Shown here piece after piece: positions 1 to 7,930 of a stretch of 64,000 bases of DNA; positions within the stretch are counted from its first letter, which is position 1; the number at the start of each line of letters is the position of its first letter. Source of the DNA: Chryseobacterium joostei. GTDB taxonomy: Bacteria; Bacteroidota; Bacteroidia; Flavobacteriales; Weeksellaceae. The notes below the pieces were generated by a model. The model made no database searches and was not told the origin of the DNA. It saw only the letters and a list, made by a program, of their open reading frames with translations. Location of the stretch: positions 4,092,001 to 4,156,000 of the forward strand of contig NZ_CP033926.1 of assembly GCF_003815775.1 (NCBI RefSeq), given 5' to 3'. Position numbers and translations under genes: made by a program.

Positions 1-1059
1 ATAGAAAGTGCTGTTTTGCATTCTTCCTAATCGCAGTCTTAGTCCCCCTATAATATTTGCATTGGCATTGGCGGGTACACTATAATAGTATGACCAAGTT
101 GCCAGGTGATTGGTATTCACTTTGGAAACAATAGGAACTTCTTTTCTTGTATTGGCCCCCCCGGTAAAAGTATTGGTCGTGTTGTTATAGGTATCGTTGG
201 TAAAATCTATAAAATATCCCATCAAATAATAAGTACTGCCTGTAAGAGGAGCTGTTCCTCCCTGTCCAGCGGGACTTTCCTGAGGAGAGTTTAGATTAAG
301 ATTTACCTCTACCAGATAATTTCCTTGTGGAAGAACTAAAGAATAGCCTCCTAAAGAAGTATTTTGTACCACTTTAAAGCCATTAATGTTAGAAACACCT
401 GAAATTGCTGGTGGATTAACCATTAATAGAGCATTGGTACCTGCTACAGCATTGTCTAATACAGATAATGATCCTGTAAAATCCAAATAAGCTACCTTGG
501 GTGTATTTTCTGCATCAATAGTGCTTTGCCATTGATTGGGAGTAGTGGCAGTACTAAAAATATGCAGTGCCTTGTTGTTACTGTTACTTCCTCCGTTAAA
601 TCCTATAAGACCATTAGCCGGTGAAGCTACTGGAGAGGTAGTACTCGTCAGATTGGCAATATTAAGGTTGGGGAGCAGTAAGCCTTTATTTCCTCCTGAT
701 ATGGTTATTTCCGGAGAGGTGGTGTATCCGCTTCCTCCGTTATTAACCGTAATACCTGTTACAGATCCGTTGGTAAGAGTTGCTGTAGCGCGGGCCTTAG
801 AGCCTCCGTTTACTATTGAGCCACCTCCGTAAAAATTAATAGTTGGTGGAGTTGTATAACCACTTCCGCCATTAGTGATGGTAACACCGGTTACGGCACC
901 TCCTGATATAGTAGCGGTAGCGGTAGCCGGAACTCCATTAAAGTTCTCAATATGCAGAATTGCACTGGGGTATGGTGTAGACGTGTTGATTCCTACACTT
1001 CCGCTTTGGGCTAATGCCATGGTAGCGAAAAATGTACTAACGAAGTTAATAATTTTCAT
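1..1059 (-). CDS. Secreted surface protein with glycine-rich repeats, 3' end cut by window
   Basis: An open frame of 353 codons runs from an ATG at 1059 to the window edge without a stop. It starts with a short signal peptide (MKIINFVSTFFATMALAQ) followed by GSVGINTSTP, a typical start of Bacteroidota surface proteins. Two tandem units of about 36 residues follow, each ending in a GGSGYTTPP or GGSGYTTSP motif. Further on come Gly/Asn-rich beta-strand-like stretches with NGLIGFNGGS and a later YLVEVNLNLNS segment. I expect an exported, cell-surface or adhesin-like protein; any T9SS sorting domain would lie beyond the window. No enzyme motif is visible, so the function is unknown. Confidence 0.8.
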   Translation of the reverse strand, partial: MKIINFVSTFFATMALAQSGSVGINTSTPYPSAILHIENFNGVPATATATISGGAVTGVTITNGGSGYTTPPTINFYGGGSIVNGGSKARATATLTNGSVTGITVNNGGSGYTTSPEITISGGNKGLLLPNLNIANLTSTTSPVASPANGLIGFNGGSNSNNKALHIFSTATTPNQWQSTIDAENTPKVAYLDFTGSLSVLDNAVAGTNALLMVNPPAISGVSNINGFKVVQNTSLGGYSLVLPQGNYLVEVNLNLNSPQESPAGQGGTAPLTGSTYYLMGYFIDFTNDTYNNTTNTFTGGANTRKEVPIVSKVNTNHLATWSYYYSVPANANANIIGGLRLRLGRMQNSTFY

Positions 1060-1557
1060 CTTTACTATGTTTATAAGATAATTTTAATTAAATACCTAGT
1101 GGAATATGTATTAAATCAATTGAAAGGTACGTAAAAAAAATGACCGTTTTATGGTTTTTGTGTAGAATTATATCTACAAAATTAATTATTTTTCAATAAA
1201 AAGTGATATTTAATGTATATTATATAATATTTTTCACGTATTGTTGATAAAATATATTCTCGTAAATAGCTATGGCTAAAGTATTTATTATAATAAACTT
1301 AAATTTTTATAAAATTAAGATATTGAAATAAAGTTTAATTAGTTACCATTCAGTGAATTAAAAATATATATTATTTTAATTTTTTTTAATAATATCATAT
1401 ATCATCAATCATTTCAATGATGCTTTATTGAAAATTTCGATGGTTTTTTGTTGTGTACTAAAGAAGTGTTTTTGCCGGAAAAAATAACGTGTTAAAATCG
1501 TTAAACGCGTTCCTCTTTTTAAAACTTTTCCCGAAATTTGAAGTAAAATTTAAAATT
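1060..1557. other. AT-rich divergent intergenic region
   Basis: About 500 bp separate the minus-strand surface protein from mqo on the plus strand, so both 5' regions must lie here. The stretch is very AT-rich with many A and T runs. I found no complete TTG/TAnnTTTG promoter, no RNA gene and no convincing short gene. Confidence 0.5.
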
Positions 1558-3063
1558 ATGTCACAATCGCTTACAAGCAGAACACCGAAACCTAAATACG
1601 ACGTTGTACTGATAGGGGGCGGAATCATGAGTGCCACGCTAGCCACGCTGCTCCATGAATTTGATCCAAATCTTGAAATTGCTATCTTCGAAAGACTTGG
1701 AAGATTTGCCAAGGAAAGTACAGCAGCATGGAACAACGCCGGAACAGGGCACTCCGCATTTTGTGAGCTAAATTATACGCCTGAAAAGCCTGACGGAAGC
1801 ATTGATATTAAGAAAGCAGAAAGTATTGCTGAGCAGTTTGAAATTTCAAAGCAGTTTTGGGCCTATTTGCTAAGCAAAGGTTATATTCAGGATCCAAAGG
1901 ATTTTATCAATTCCTGCCCACATATGAGCTTGGTATTTGGTGAAAAAGATGCCGAATATCTTAAAAAACGTTATGATAAAATGTCTGAATCTGTCCTTTT
2001 CTCAGGAATGGAATTTTCTTCAGATCATGAGAAACTGAGAGAATGGATTCCTTTGGTAATGAGCAAAAGAAATAAATCTGAAGTAATGGCTGCTACCAAA
2101 ATGGACATGGGGACGGATGTGAATTTCGGGACATTGACCAGAAAAATGGGTAGACATCTGCTTGAGGATTCTAATGTTGAGGTTTTCCTATACCATGAAG
2201 TGAAGGATATTGATCCAAAGGAAAATGGGAAATGGGAAATGAAGGTGAAAGATAGAATTAATAACCACAAGCAAGAGGTTACTGCAGATTTTGTATTCAT
2301 TGGAGCTGGGGGATATGCACTTCAGTTATTGGATAGCTCGGATATTAAGGAGAGTGAAGGATATGGAGGTTTCCCTGTTTCAGGACAGTGGTTGGTAACT
2401 CATAATCAGGAGCTGGTAGAGAAGCATCAGGCCAAAGTATATACACAGGCAACAGTGGACGCTCCGCCAATGTCAGTTCCACACCTTGATCTTAGAATCA
2501 TTGATGGTAAAAAAGCGCTTCTTTTCGGACCTTTTGCCGGATTTTCTACAAAGTTCCTGAAAGAAGGAAGTTATCTTGACTTACCTGAAAGTGTGAATAC
2601 CAAAAACTTAAAATCTTTATTTGGTGCGTGGTGGCATAATATTCCACTGACTAAATACCTTATCCAGCAGGTTGCGATGACTAAGTCTCAAAGAATGCAG
2701 CATTTGAGAGAATTTATCAAGGATGCCAATGAAAATGATTGGGAATTGAAAGTAGCAGGGCAAAGAGTTCAGGTTATCAAAAAAGATGAAAAAGAAGGAG
2801 GAAAGCTGGAGTTCGGAACTGAAGTAGTTGTTAACAAAAGCGGTACTATCGCCTCTTTACTGGGAGCGTCACCGGGAGCTTCAACAGCAGTATATGCAAT
2901 GCTGGATGTTCTTGAAAAATGTTTCCCTGAGAAACTGAATGGAGAATGGAAAGAGAAGCTGCTTGAAATGGTTCCATCATATGGACAAAAGTTGGCAGAA
3001 AATCCTGAACTTACTGAAAAGGTAAGAAATTATACAAAAGAAAAGCTAGAATTAGAATACTAA
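1558..3063 (+). CDS. mqo: Malate:quinone oxidoreductase
   Basis: This FAD enzyme of the inner membrane face oxidises malate to oxaloacetate and passes electrons to the quinone pool, replacing NAD-dependent malate dehydrogenase in the TCA cycle. The N terminus has the dinucleotide-binding motif VVLIGGGIMSATLATLL (residues about 16-32). It is followed by the Mqo signatures ESTAAWNNAGTGHSAFCELN and, near the end, LLGASPGASTAVYAML. At 501 aa it is in the usual range. I chose the ATG at 1558 (MSQSLTSRTPK). An in-frame ATG at 1489 would add 23 hydrophobic residues that the family does not need. Mqo activity is assigned from family membership. Confidence 0.95.
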   Translation: MSQSLTSRTPKPKYDVVLIGGGIMSATLATLLHEFDPNLEIAIFERLGRFAKESTAAWNNAGTGHSAFCELNYTPEKPDGSIDIKKAESIAEQFEISKQFWAYLLSKGYIQDPKDFINSCPHMSLVFGEKDAEYLKKRYDKMSESVLFSGMEFSSDHEKLREWIPLVMSKRNKSEVMAATKMDMGTDVNFGTLTRKMGRHLLEDSNVEVFLYHEVKDIDPKENGKWEMKVKDRINNHKQEVTADFVFIGAGGYALQLLDSSDIKESEGYGGFPVSGQWLVTHNQELVEKHQAKVYTQATVDAPPMSVPHLDLRIIDGKKALLFGPFAGFSTKFLKEGSYLDLPESVNTKNLKSLFGAWWHNIPLTKYLIQQVAMTKSQRMQHLREFIKDANENDWELKVAGQRVQVIKKDEKEGGKLEFGTEVVVNKSGTIASLLGASPGASTAVYAMLDVLEKCFPEKLNGEWKEKLLEMVPSYGQKLAENPELTEKVRNYTKEKLELEY

Positions 3064-3074
3064 CAACAGTAATG

Positions 3075-3120
3075 AGCAATGGATAGATATACTTATTCAT
3101 TGCTTATTATTTATTACTTA
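3075..3120 (+). terminator. Weak hairpin after mqo
   Basis: AGCAATG (3075-3081) pairs with CATTGCT (3098-3104), followed by TATTATTTATTAC. The stem is short and the T tract is broken, so it could be an inefficient terminator before the next gene. Confidence 0.3.
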
Positions 3121-3127
3121 TAAAAAG

Positions 3128-3529
3128 GTGGAAGAAGTCATTATTAAACCGGTTATTGCAAAGGAACTCCTGGAATCTCTTCAGGCAAAAACAGAAGAGG
3201 AGAGGCAGGTGATTGTACACTGCTGCTTTCCGGCATCGCCATTTTTAGGAAACCTGATCAGGATTTGGCATTCAACCTATCTTTTTGATAATCAGTCTGA
3301 GCATAGAAGCAAAATGATTCATGCGGAGAATATTTCAATTTCTCCTTATTGGACACCCGTTCCGTTTATGAAGGACTTTTGGTTTACCCTTATATTTTCA
3401 GGACTTCCGAAAGACTGTAAAAGTTTTGATCTAAAAGAAGTTATTCCTGAGGAGGGAGGCTTTTTTGTGGAATCTATTAAAAGAAATTCTTCTGACGTCT
3501 ATCGTGTAAAAATATCAGAATCCTATTAA
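3128..3529 (+). CDS. Conserved hypothetical protein, 133 aa
   Basis: I do not recognise a named family. The protein has no signal peptide or membrane segment and is rich in aromatic residues. Features such as IWHSTYLFD, HAENISISPYWTPV, FTLIFSGLPK and a terminal RNSSDVYRV look like conserved positions of a compact alpha/beta domain. The start is GTG at 3128; no in-frame ATG lies near enough to replace it. It ends 3 bp before the aminoglycoside adenylyltransferase gene and is probably cotranscribed with it. A functional link is possible but nothing in the sequence shows one. Confidence 0.7.
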   Translation: MEEVIIKPVIAKELLESLQAKTEEERQVIVHCCFPASPFLGNLIRIWHSTYLFDNQSEHRSKMIHAENISISPYWTPVPFMKDFWFTLIFSGLPKDCKSFDLKEVIPEEGGFFVESIKRNSSDVYRVKISESY

Positions 3530-3532
3530 GTC

Positions 3533-4399
3533 ATGAAAAGAAGAGAAGAAAAGCTGGAGCAGATCATCCAATGGGCAGAGAGGAATCCGGATATCCGTGC
3601 TGTTCTTCTGACAAGCTCATTGGTCAATCCGTATGCTCCTGTGGATAACTTCAGTGATCTTGATGTGGAGCTGGTTTTTGAGAACAGAAATGCCTACGAA
3701 GTTAATAACGAATGGATCCGTCTTTTTGGAGAACCAATTTCCATGATAGAGGAAAATGACACCGTTTTTGATGGAAAACATGCCATGAAAATGGTGTTGT
3801 ATAAAGACCATGTAAAGGTGGATTTTAAACTTTATCAGGTATCAGAGTTTTGTGAAGAAGTTAAAGAGGAAAGGCTTCCGGAAGACTGGGACCTTGGATA
3901 TAAGGTTTTGGTGGATAAAGATGGCCTAACTAAAGACTTGAAGGCGCCAACCTATCAAACCATCATGATTCATAAACCTACTGAACAAGATTTTAAACAA
4001 TTGTTCAATGATTTTTGGTGGGATGCAACCTATGTGGCAAAATGCCTTAAACGTGGAGATATTTTTTATGCTAAGTTCATGTCTGAGAATATTTTACGGA
4101 CAGATTATTTGGTTCCTTTAATTGAATGGTATATTGCGAGTTCCCATGGCTGGAACAATATCATGACCAATAAACATGGGAGATTGTTCAAAAAATATCT
4201 TTCTACCGAGATGTGGAATAGGGTAGAGGCCACTTTTTCCGGAAGTAATATTGAAGAAAATTGGCAGGCCCTGTTTGCCTGCGCAGATTTTGTGCATGAG
4301 CTAGGAACTGATTTAGCTGAGAAACTTAATTTTACATATCCCGCCCAACTTGAAATGGATATCCGAAACTATCTTACCGAAGTAAAAACAATGTCTTAG
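3533..4399 (+). CDS. aadS: AadS-type aminoglycoside 6-adenylyltransferase
   Basis: Enzymes of this family transfer AMP from ATP to the 6-OH of streptomycin and inactivate it. The N-terminal nucleotidyltransferase core is visible: LLTSSLVN around residues 26-33, then the metal-binding FSDLDVELVFE around 41-51, and VKVDFKLYQ with a further acidic residue near residue 97. A helical C-terminal half with WWDATYVAKCL and DYLVPLIEWY matches the streptomycin adenylyltransferase fold. Length (288 aa) is normal for AadK/AadS/ANT(6). No mobile element flanks the gene and its base use resembles its neighbours, so it looks like a resident chromosomal gene. The resistance phenotype is inferred. Confidence 0.85.
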   Translation: MKRREEKLEQIIQWAERNPDIRAVLLTSSLVNPYAPVDNFSDLDVELVFENRNAYEVNNEWIRLFGEPISMIEENDTVFDGKHAMKMVLYKDHVKVDFKLYQVSEFCEEVKEERLPEDWDLGYKVLVDKDGLTKDLKAPTYQTIMIHKPTEQDFKQLFNDFWWDATYVAKCLKRGDIFYAKFMSENILRTDYLVPLIEWYIASSHGWNNIMTNKHGRLFKKYLSTEMWNRVEATFSGSNIEENWQALFACADFVHELGTDLAEKLNFTYPAQLEMDIRNYLTEVKTMS

Positions 4400-4401
4400 C
4401 T

Positions 4402-5982
4402 CTAGGCAAATTCATTCTGTTTAATTAGGTTTTCAATACAATACTCTGCAATAGCTGTAATGGTTACGAATGGATTTACTCCAATTGTTCCGGGAATAAG
4501 CGATCCATCCAAAACATACAGATGGTCATGATCCCTTAGTTTTCCAAATTCATTGGTAGCTTCACCCAATACACATCCGCCAAGTGGATGATAGCAGATA
4601 TCCGCTCCAAAGCCATTGTTGAACAGAAAATGACTTCTGGTGCCACCATTGGCCTTATTCATTTTTCTGACAAAGTATTTGGCGTTTTGCCTCATGTTGA
4701 CCGTGTTGCTTTCATCCCAATTCAATTTCAGCATTTGGGTGGCTTTATCATAGGCTACTTCTCCTTTTTTATCTACTCTGTTGATTAACAAATATAAAGC
4801 TGTTGCAACATCCATTCCCATAGGTAAGGGTGCAATTTCTGTAAAAAAAGGATGTTCCTTGTCATCCCAGTTATCGATTCCGCCCACAGGAATTGTAGAT
4901 TGTTTTGATCCTGTTCCTCCGGATAATGGTTTTACCCAGTTTCTTCCGGTCATGAAATTACCATTGTTACCCCAATTTTTTCCTATTTTCTCATGTATCG
5001 GAAGATTATTTACAGCATTGGACCGTAGAAGAAGCTGTAAGGTTCCCATGGTTCCTGCTGAAAGAATCAATTTTTTACAATGAAAAACTTTATCAGTGAT
5101 TACATTTCCGGAGGTGTCAATTTGCTGAGCATTTAATGTATAGCTTTTATCGTCATTAAGTTTAATATGATCCACTTTATGCAGGTCAAGGATTTCAAGG
5201 TTTCCTGTGTCCATAGCTTTTTTAAGGTAGGTTTTGTCTAAACTGTTTTTGCCATGGTTATTTCCATAAATCACCTCTGTATTCAGGGCTGAGCGGGGAA
5301 CTTCATTACGGAATTCCTTTTCCATATACTTAAAGTCATATACATTAGGAACCCGCATCGTTTTAAAGCCTGCCTTATGGGCCTCTTCTTCACCTACTCT
5401 TGTAAATTTGTAATAAGGGCAGTCCTTTAAGAACTGCTCATCAATGACATTTACCTTGAGTTCTTCCCGTACCAAAGGAAAGTAATGATTGTAAAATCTT
5501 TCAGCATCCAGATTGGGGAAAACTTCTTTAAAGTAATCTTCTTTAGGAGTTACGGCCATACCTCCGTTTACCAATGAGCCTCCACCAACGCCTCTTCCAA
5601 CCCAGATATTGATATTATCGAAGTCCAATCGGTCAAGTGTTCCGGTAAAGGGAGTTAAAGAAAAGATATTCATGAAAGGAGCAATGGTTTTCTTTTTCAG
5701 CCATGCTGAACTTTTTCCGGGTTTTAAAAGATTGGAAAACGGAATTCCTGCTTTCTCCCAGTTAAGGCCCATTTCCAATAGAACAACTTTTTTTCCGGCC
5801 TCACAAAGTCGTAAGGCAGAAACTGCACCTCCATAGCCACTTCCAATGATAATGATAGGGGCTTCCACAATTTCTTTTATGGTATTTGTTCTTCGTTCCG
5901 CAGCTTGAAAAAGATTGGATTGAAGAAAATAAAAACCGGAAATAGCCAGTACACTTGTCTTAATGAATTCCTTTCTGTTCAT
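4402..5982 (-). CDS. GMC-family (cholesterol-oxidase-like) FAD oxidoreductase
   Basis: The gene is convergent with aadS, with 2 bp between the stops. The N terminus (MNRKEFIKTSVLAISGFYFL) resembles a Tat-like export signal with RK instead of RR, so the enzyme may be exported. After it come the FAD motif IIIIGSGYGGAVSALRL (about 43-59), WVGRGVGGGSLVNGGM, typical of the cholesterol oxidase branch, and a C-terminal HPLGGC plus VLDGSLIPGTIGVNP block that forms the flavin site. Such enzymes oxidise alcohol groups on sterols or other small molecules. The true substrate cannot be read from the sequence, since many bacterial members do not act on cholesterol. Confidence 0.88.
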   Translation of the reverse strand: MNRKEFIKTSVLAISGFYFLQSNLFQAAERRTNTIKEIVEAPIIIIGSGYGGAVSALRLCEAGKKVVLLEMGLNWEKAGIPFSNLLKPGKSSAWLKKKTIAPFMNIFSLTPFTGTLDRLDFDNINIWVGRGVGGGSLVNGGMAVTPKEDYFKEVFPNLDAERFYNHYFPLVREELKVNVIDEQFLKDCPYYKFTRVGEEEAHKAGFKTMRVPNVYDFKYMEKEFRNEVPRSALNTEVIYGNNHGKNSLDKTYLKKAMDTGNLEILDLHKVDHIKLNDDKSYTLNAQQIDTSGNVITDKVFHCKKLILSAGTMGTLQLLLRSNAVNNLPIHEKIGKNWGNNGNFMTGRNWVKPLSGGTGSKQSTIPVGGIDNWDDKEHPFFTEIAPLPMGMDVATALYLLINRVDKKGEVAYDKATQMLKLNWDESNTVNMRQNAKYFVRKMNKANGGTRSHFLFNNGFGADICYHPLGGCVLGEATNEFGKLRDHDHLYVLDGSLIPGTIGVNPFVTITAIAEYCIENLIKQNEFA

Positions 5983-6115
5983 GGGCTTTGGTTCTCAAAA
6001 ATTATGCTAGATTAAAGGGAATATATTTTATTTAAAACAGATTATGCTTTTTTATTACAATTTTAACTTTTGATCCCCTCAAAAATTCATAGTTTTACTT
6101 ATAATTTTAAAGTTC

Positions 6116-6733
6116 ATGAAAAAATATATATTGATCTTCTTACTTCTACCTTTATTGGCTTTTTCTCAAAAAATGGTCTCGCAGGAAGTAATGGATGTTA
6201 AGAAATTTCAGAAAGATCTTGATACTGAATATCTGGATCCTAAAACCACGCCTTTACGTGGGGATAATTTTACAAACTTTAAAGGACACCCTTTCTTTCC
6301 ATTTGATATGAAATACAGGGTGACTGCAAAATTTGTTAAAACAAAAAGAGCCAAGCCTTTTGAGTTGCCTACTTCTTCAGGTAAAACAAAATCCTACAAG
6401 GAGTATGGAAAAGCAATCTTTGAATTGGATGGGAAGCCTTATACTCTAACTTTATATCAAAGTCTGGACCTGATTAAACAGGAAAAATATAAAGATTATC
6501 TTTTCCTTCCATTTAGAGATGCTACCAATGAAAAGGAAACCTATGGTGGTGGAAAATACATGGATCTTAAAATTCCGAAAGGAAATACTATTCTTTTAGA
6601 TTTTAATCAATCCTATCAACCGTTTTGCGCTTATAATGCCTATGATTACAACTGTCCCATTGTTCCCGAGGAGAATAAACTTCCGGTGGAAATACGCGCC
6701 GGAGTAATGTATGAAGATATCTATCATCACTAA
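6116..6733 (+). CDS. DUF1684 domain protein, exported
   Basis: A signal peptide (MKKYILIFLLLPLLAFSQ) precedes a DUF1684 domain covering the rest of this 205-aa protein. Family hallmarks visible are the YGGGKYMDL motif near residue 142, the LDFNQSYQPFCAYN segment, and the C-terminal NCPIVPEENKLPVEIRAG signature. Two cysteines (FCAYN and NCPIV) could form a disulfide after export. The molecular function of DUF1684 is unknown. The gene diverges from the GMC oxidoreductase and ends 2 bp before the next gene, so the two are likely cotranscribed. Confidence 0.88.
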   Translation: MKKYILIFLLLPLLAFSQKMVSQEVMDVKKFQKDLDTEYLDPKTTPLRGDNFTNFKGHPFFPFDMKYRVTAKFVKTKRAKPFELPTSSGKTKSYKEYGKAIFELDGKPYTLTLYQSLDLIKQEKYKDYLFLPFRDATNEKETYGGGKYMDLKIPKGNTILLDFNQSYQPFCAYNAYDYNCPIVPEENKLPVEIRAGVMYEDIYHH

Positions 6734-6735
6734 TT

Positions 6736-7209
6736 ATGATCAGGTTAGAATTCTTTAAGCAAGAAGACTTCTCAAAGGTTAACTATGGCTTGGATGAGAA
6801 TCAGTTACGCTTTACTGCAACGGCAGAACAGGCTTTGCAAAATATCGAAAAAAGGGATGATAATGATGCATTCCCTATTACAATTCTGGAAGATGGAATT
6901 CCTGTAGGTTTTTTTGTTCTTGATTTTGGAAAAGATAAATTTGAGCTAACGGATAATACAAGCGCCGTTTTGATAAGGTCTTTATCTGTGAATCCTGAAA
7001 TGCAGGGGAAAGGAGTAGGCAAGGAGGCTATGATGCAGGTGGATGATTTTGTGAGAACACATTTTAAGGATTGTAGTGAGATTGTCTTGGCCGTCAACCA
7101 GAAAAATGAATTGGCTTATCATATTTATCTTAAGGCAGGGTATATTTATGATGGAAAAACCAGAATTGGAAGAAGCGGACGTCAATATCTGATGCATAAA
7201 AAAGTTTAA
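6736..7209 (+). CDS. GNAT family N-acetyltransferase
   Basis: The 157-aa protein carries the GNAT acetyl-CoA site: beta strand SLSVNPEM followed by QGKGVGKEAM (Q/RxxGxG/A, about residues 87-96), then VLAVNQKNELAYHIYLKAGY, typical of motif B. Such enzymes move an acetyl group from acetyl-CoA to an amine; the acceptor cannot be predicted. It starts 2 bp after the DUF1684 gene and is convergent with recO. There is no signal peptide, so it is cytoplasmic. Confidence 0.9.
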   Translation: MIRLEFFKQEDFSKVNYGLDENQLRFTATAEQALQNIEKRDDNDAFPITILEDGIPVGFFVLDFGKDKFELTDNTSAVLIRSLSVNPEMQGKGVGKEAMMQVDDFVRTHFKDCSEIVLAVNQKNELAYHIYLKAGYIYDGKTRIGRSGRQYLMHKKV

Positions 7210-7243
7210 TAAAAAAATAATCAGGTTAGAATTCTCTTTTAAA

Positions 7244-7930
7244 CTATTCAAATATCTGCTGTATAACTTCTAATGACGTTGGGTTTTTAAAGTCAGAGAT
7301 ATGGTAATGGTAATATACCAAAAGACTATCCAGAAAATCTTTTCTTAAGGAAGAATGAATTTTTGTTGCGTAAAGGTTCTCAGTACAAAGCACATTTTTC
7401 CAGATCGCTGAAATCTCTTCACCAAACAATTGGTGAGTCGGAGTAGTGGAAAAAGTTCCGGTTTCCGGATCTAAAAAATTACCTTCATTCATTAAAGGCG
7501 CAACACCCTGAATCTTTAATATCACCATTAAAAAAAGCAAATGCGACTGGTAGTTTTTATTTTCCAGCTCTTCTATGAATTTTTCTATGCTAAGGAAGAT
7601 ATTTGGATTTTTATTTTCAAGTCTAAGGATTTGGTTCAGAAAATCTGAAATAAAGAATATAACGGTATTTGCTCTTATATCTGCATCAACATCACAGTTT
7701 TTTACCAGCTCAAATTTTGAAATAGACTGTATTCCATTTCCTCTTACAGGATTAATAGAAAAGGTAAGTTTATTTAATGGCTGTAGGAGGGCTTTCTTTT
7801 TATTTCTTTTGGAATATATTCCTTTCAGGAAATAGGTCTGAAAACCATCCTCTTCTGTAAAACAATGCAGTACAGCATCATTTTCTCCATATTTGATGAA
7901 TGATAGTAAAAAACCGTTTTGTGAATTCAT
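7244..7930 (-). CDS. recO: DNA repair protein RecO
   Basis: RecO loads RecA onto single-stranded DNA together with RecR in recombinational gap repair. The N terminus (GFLLSFIKYGENDAVLHCFT) matches the RecO OB fold, including YSKRNKKKALLQPLNKLTF. The helical C-terminal part lacks the four-cysteine zinc cluster of some RecO proteins. Length (228 aa) is normal. The start codon overlaps the porZ stop by one base (TAATG), so translation is probably coupled in the minus-strand operon headed by the 5'-nucleotidase genes. Confidence 0.9.
   Translation of the reverse strand: MNSQNGFLLSFIKYGENDAVLHCFTEEDGFQTYFLKGIYSKRNKKKALLQPLNKLTFSINPVRGNGIQSISKFELVKNCDVDADIRANTVIFFISDFLNQILRLENKNPNIFLSIEKFIEELENKNYQSHLLFLMVILKIQGVAPLMNEGNFLDPETGTFSTTPTHQLFGEEISAIWKNVLCTENLYATKIHSSLRKDFLDSLLVYYHYHISDFKNPTSLEVIQQIFE

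Noticed and set aside
106..1081. Plus-strand open frames at 106-294, 536-832 and 875-1081
   Set aside because: They are shadows of the minus-strand surface protein, which reads as a continuous gene with signal peptide and repeats.
1458..2300. Minus-strand frames inside mqo (1458-1736, 2025-2300)
   Set aside because: They overlap a well-supported enzyme gene and show no motif of their own.
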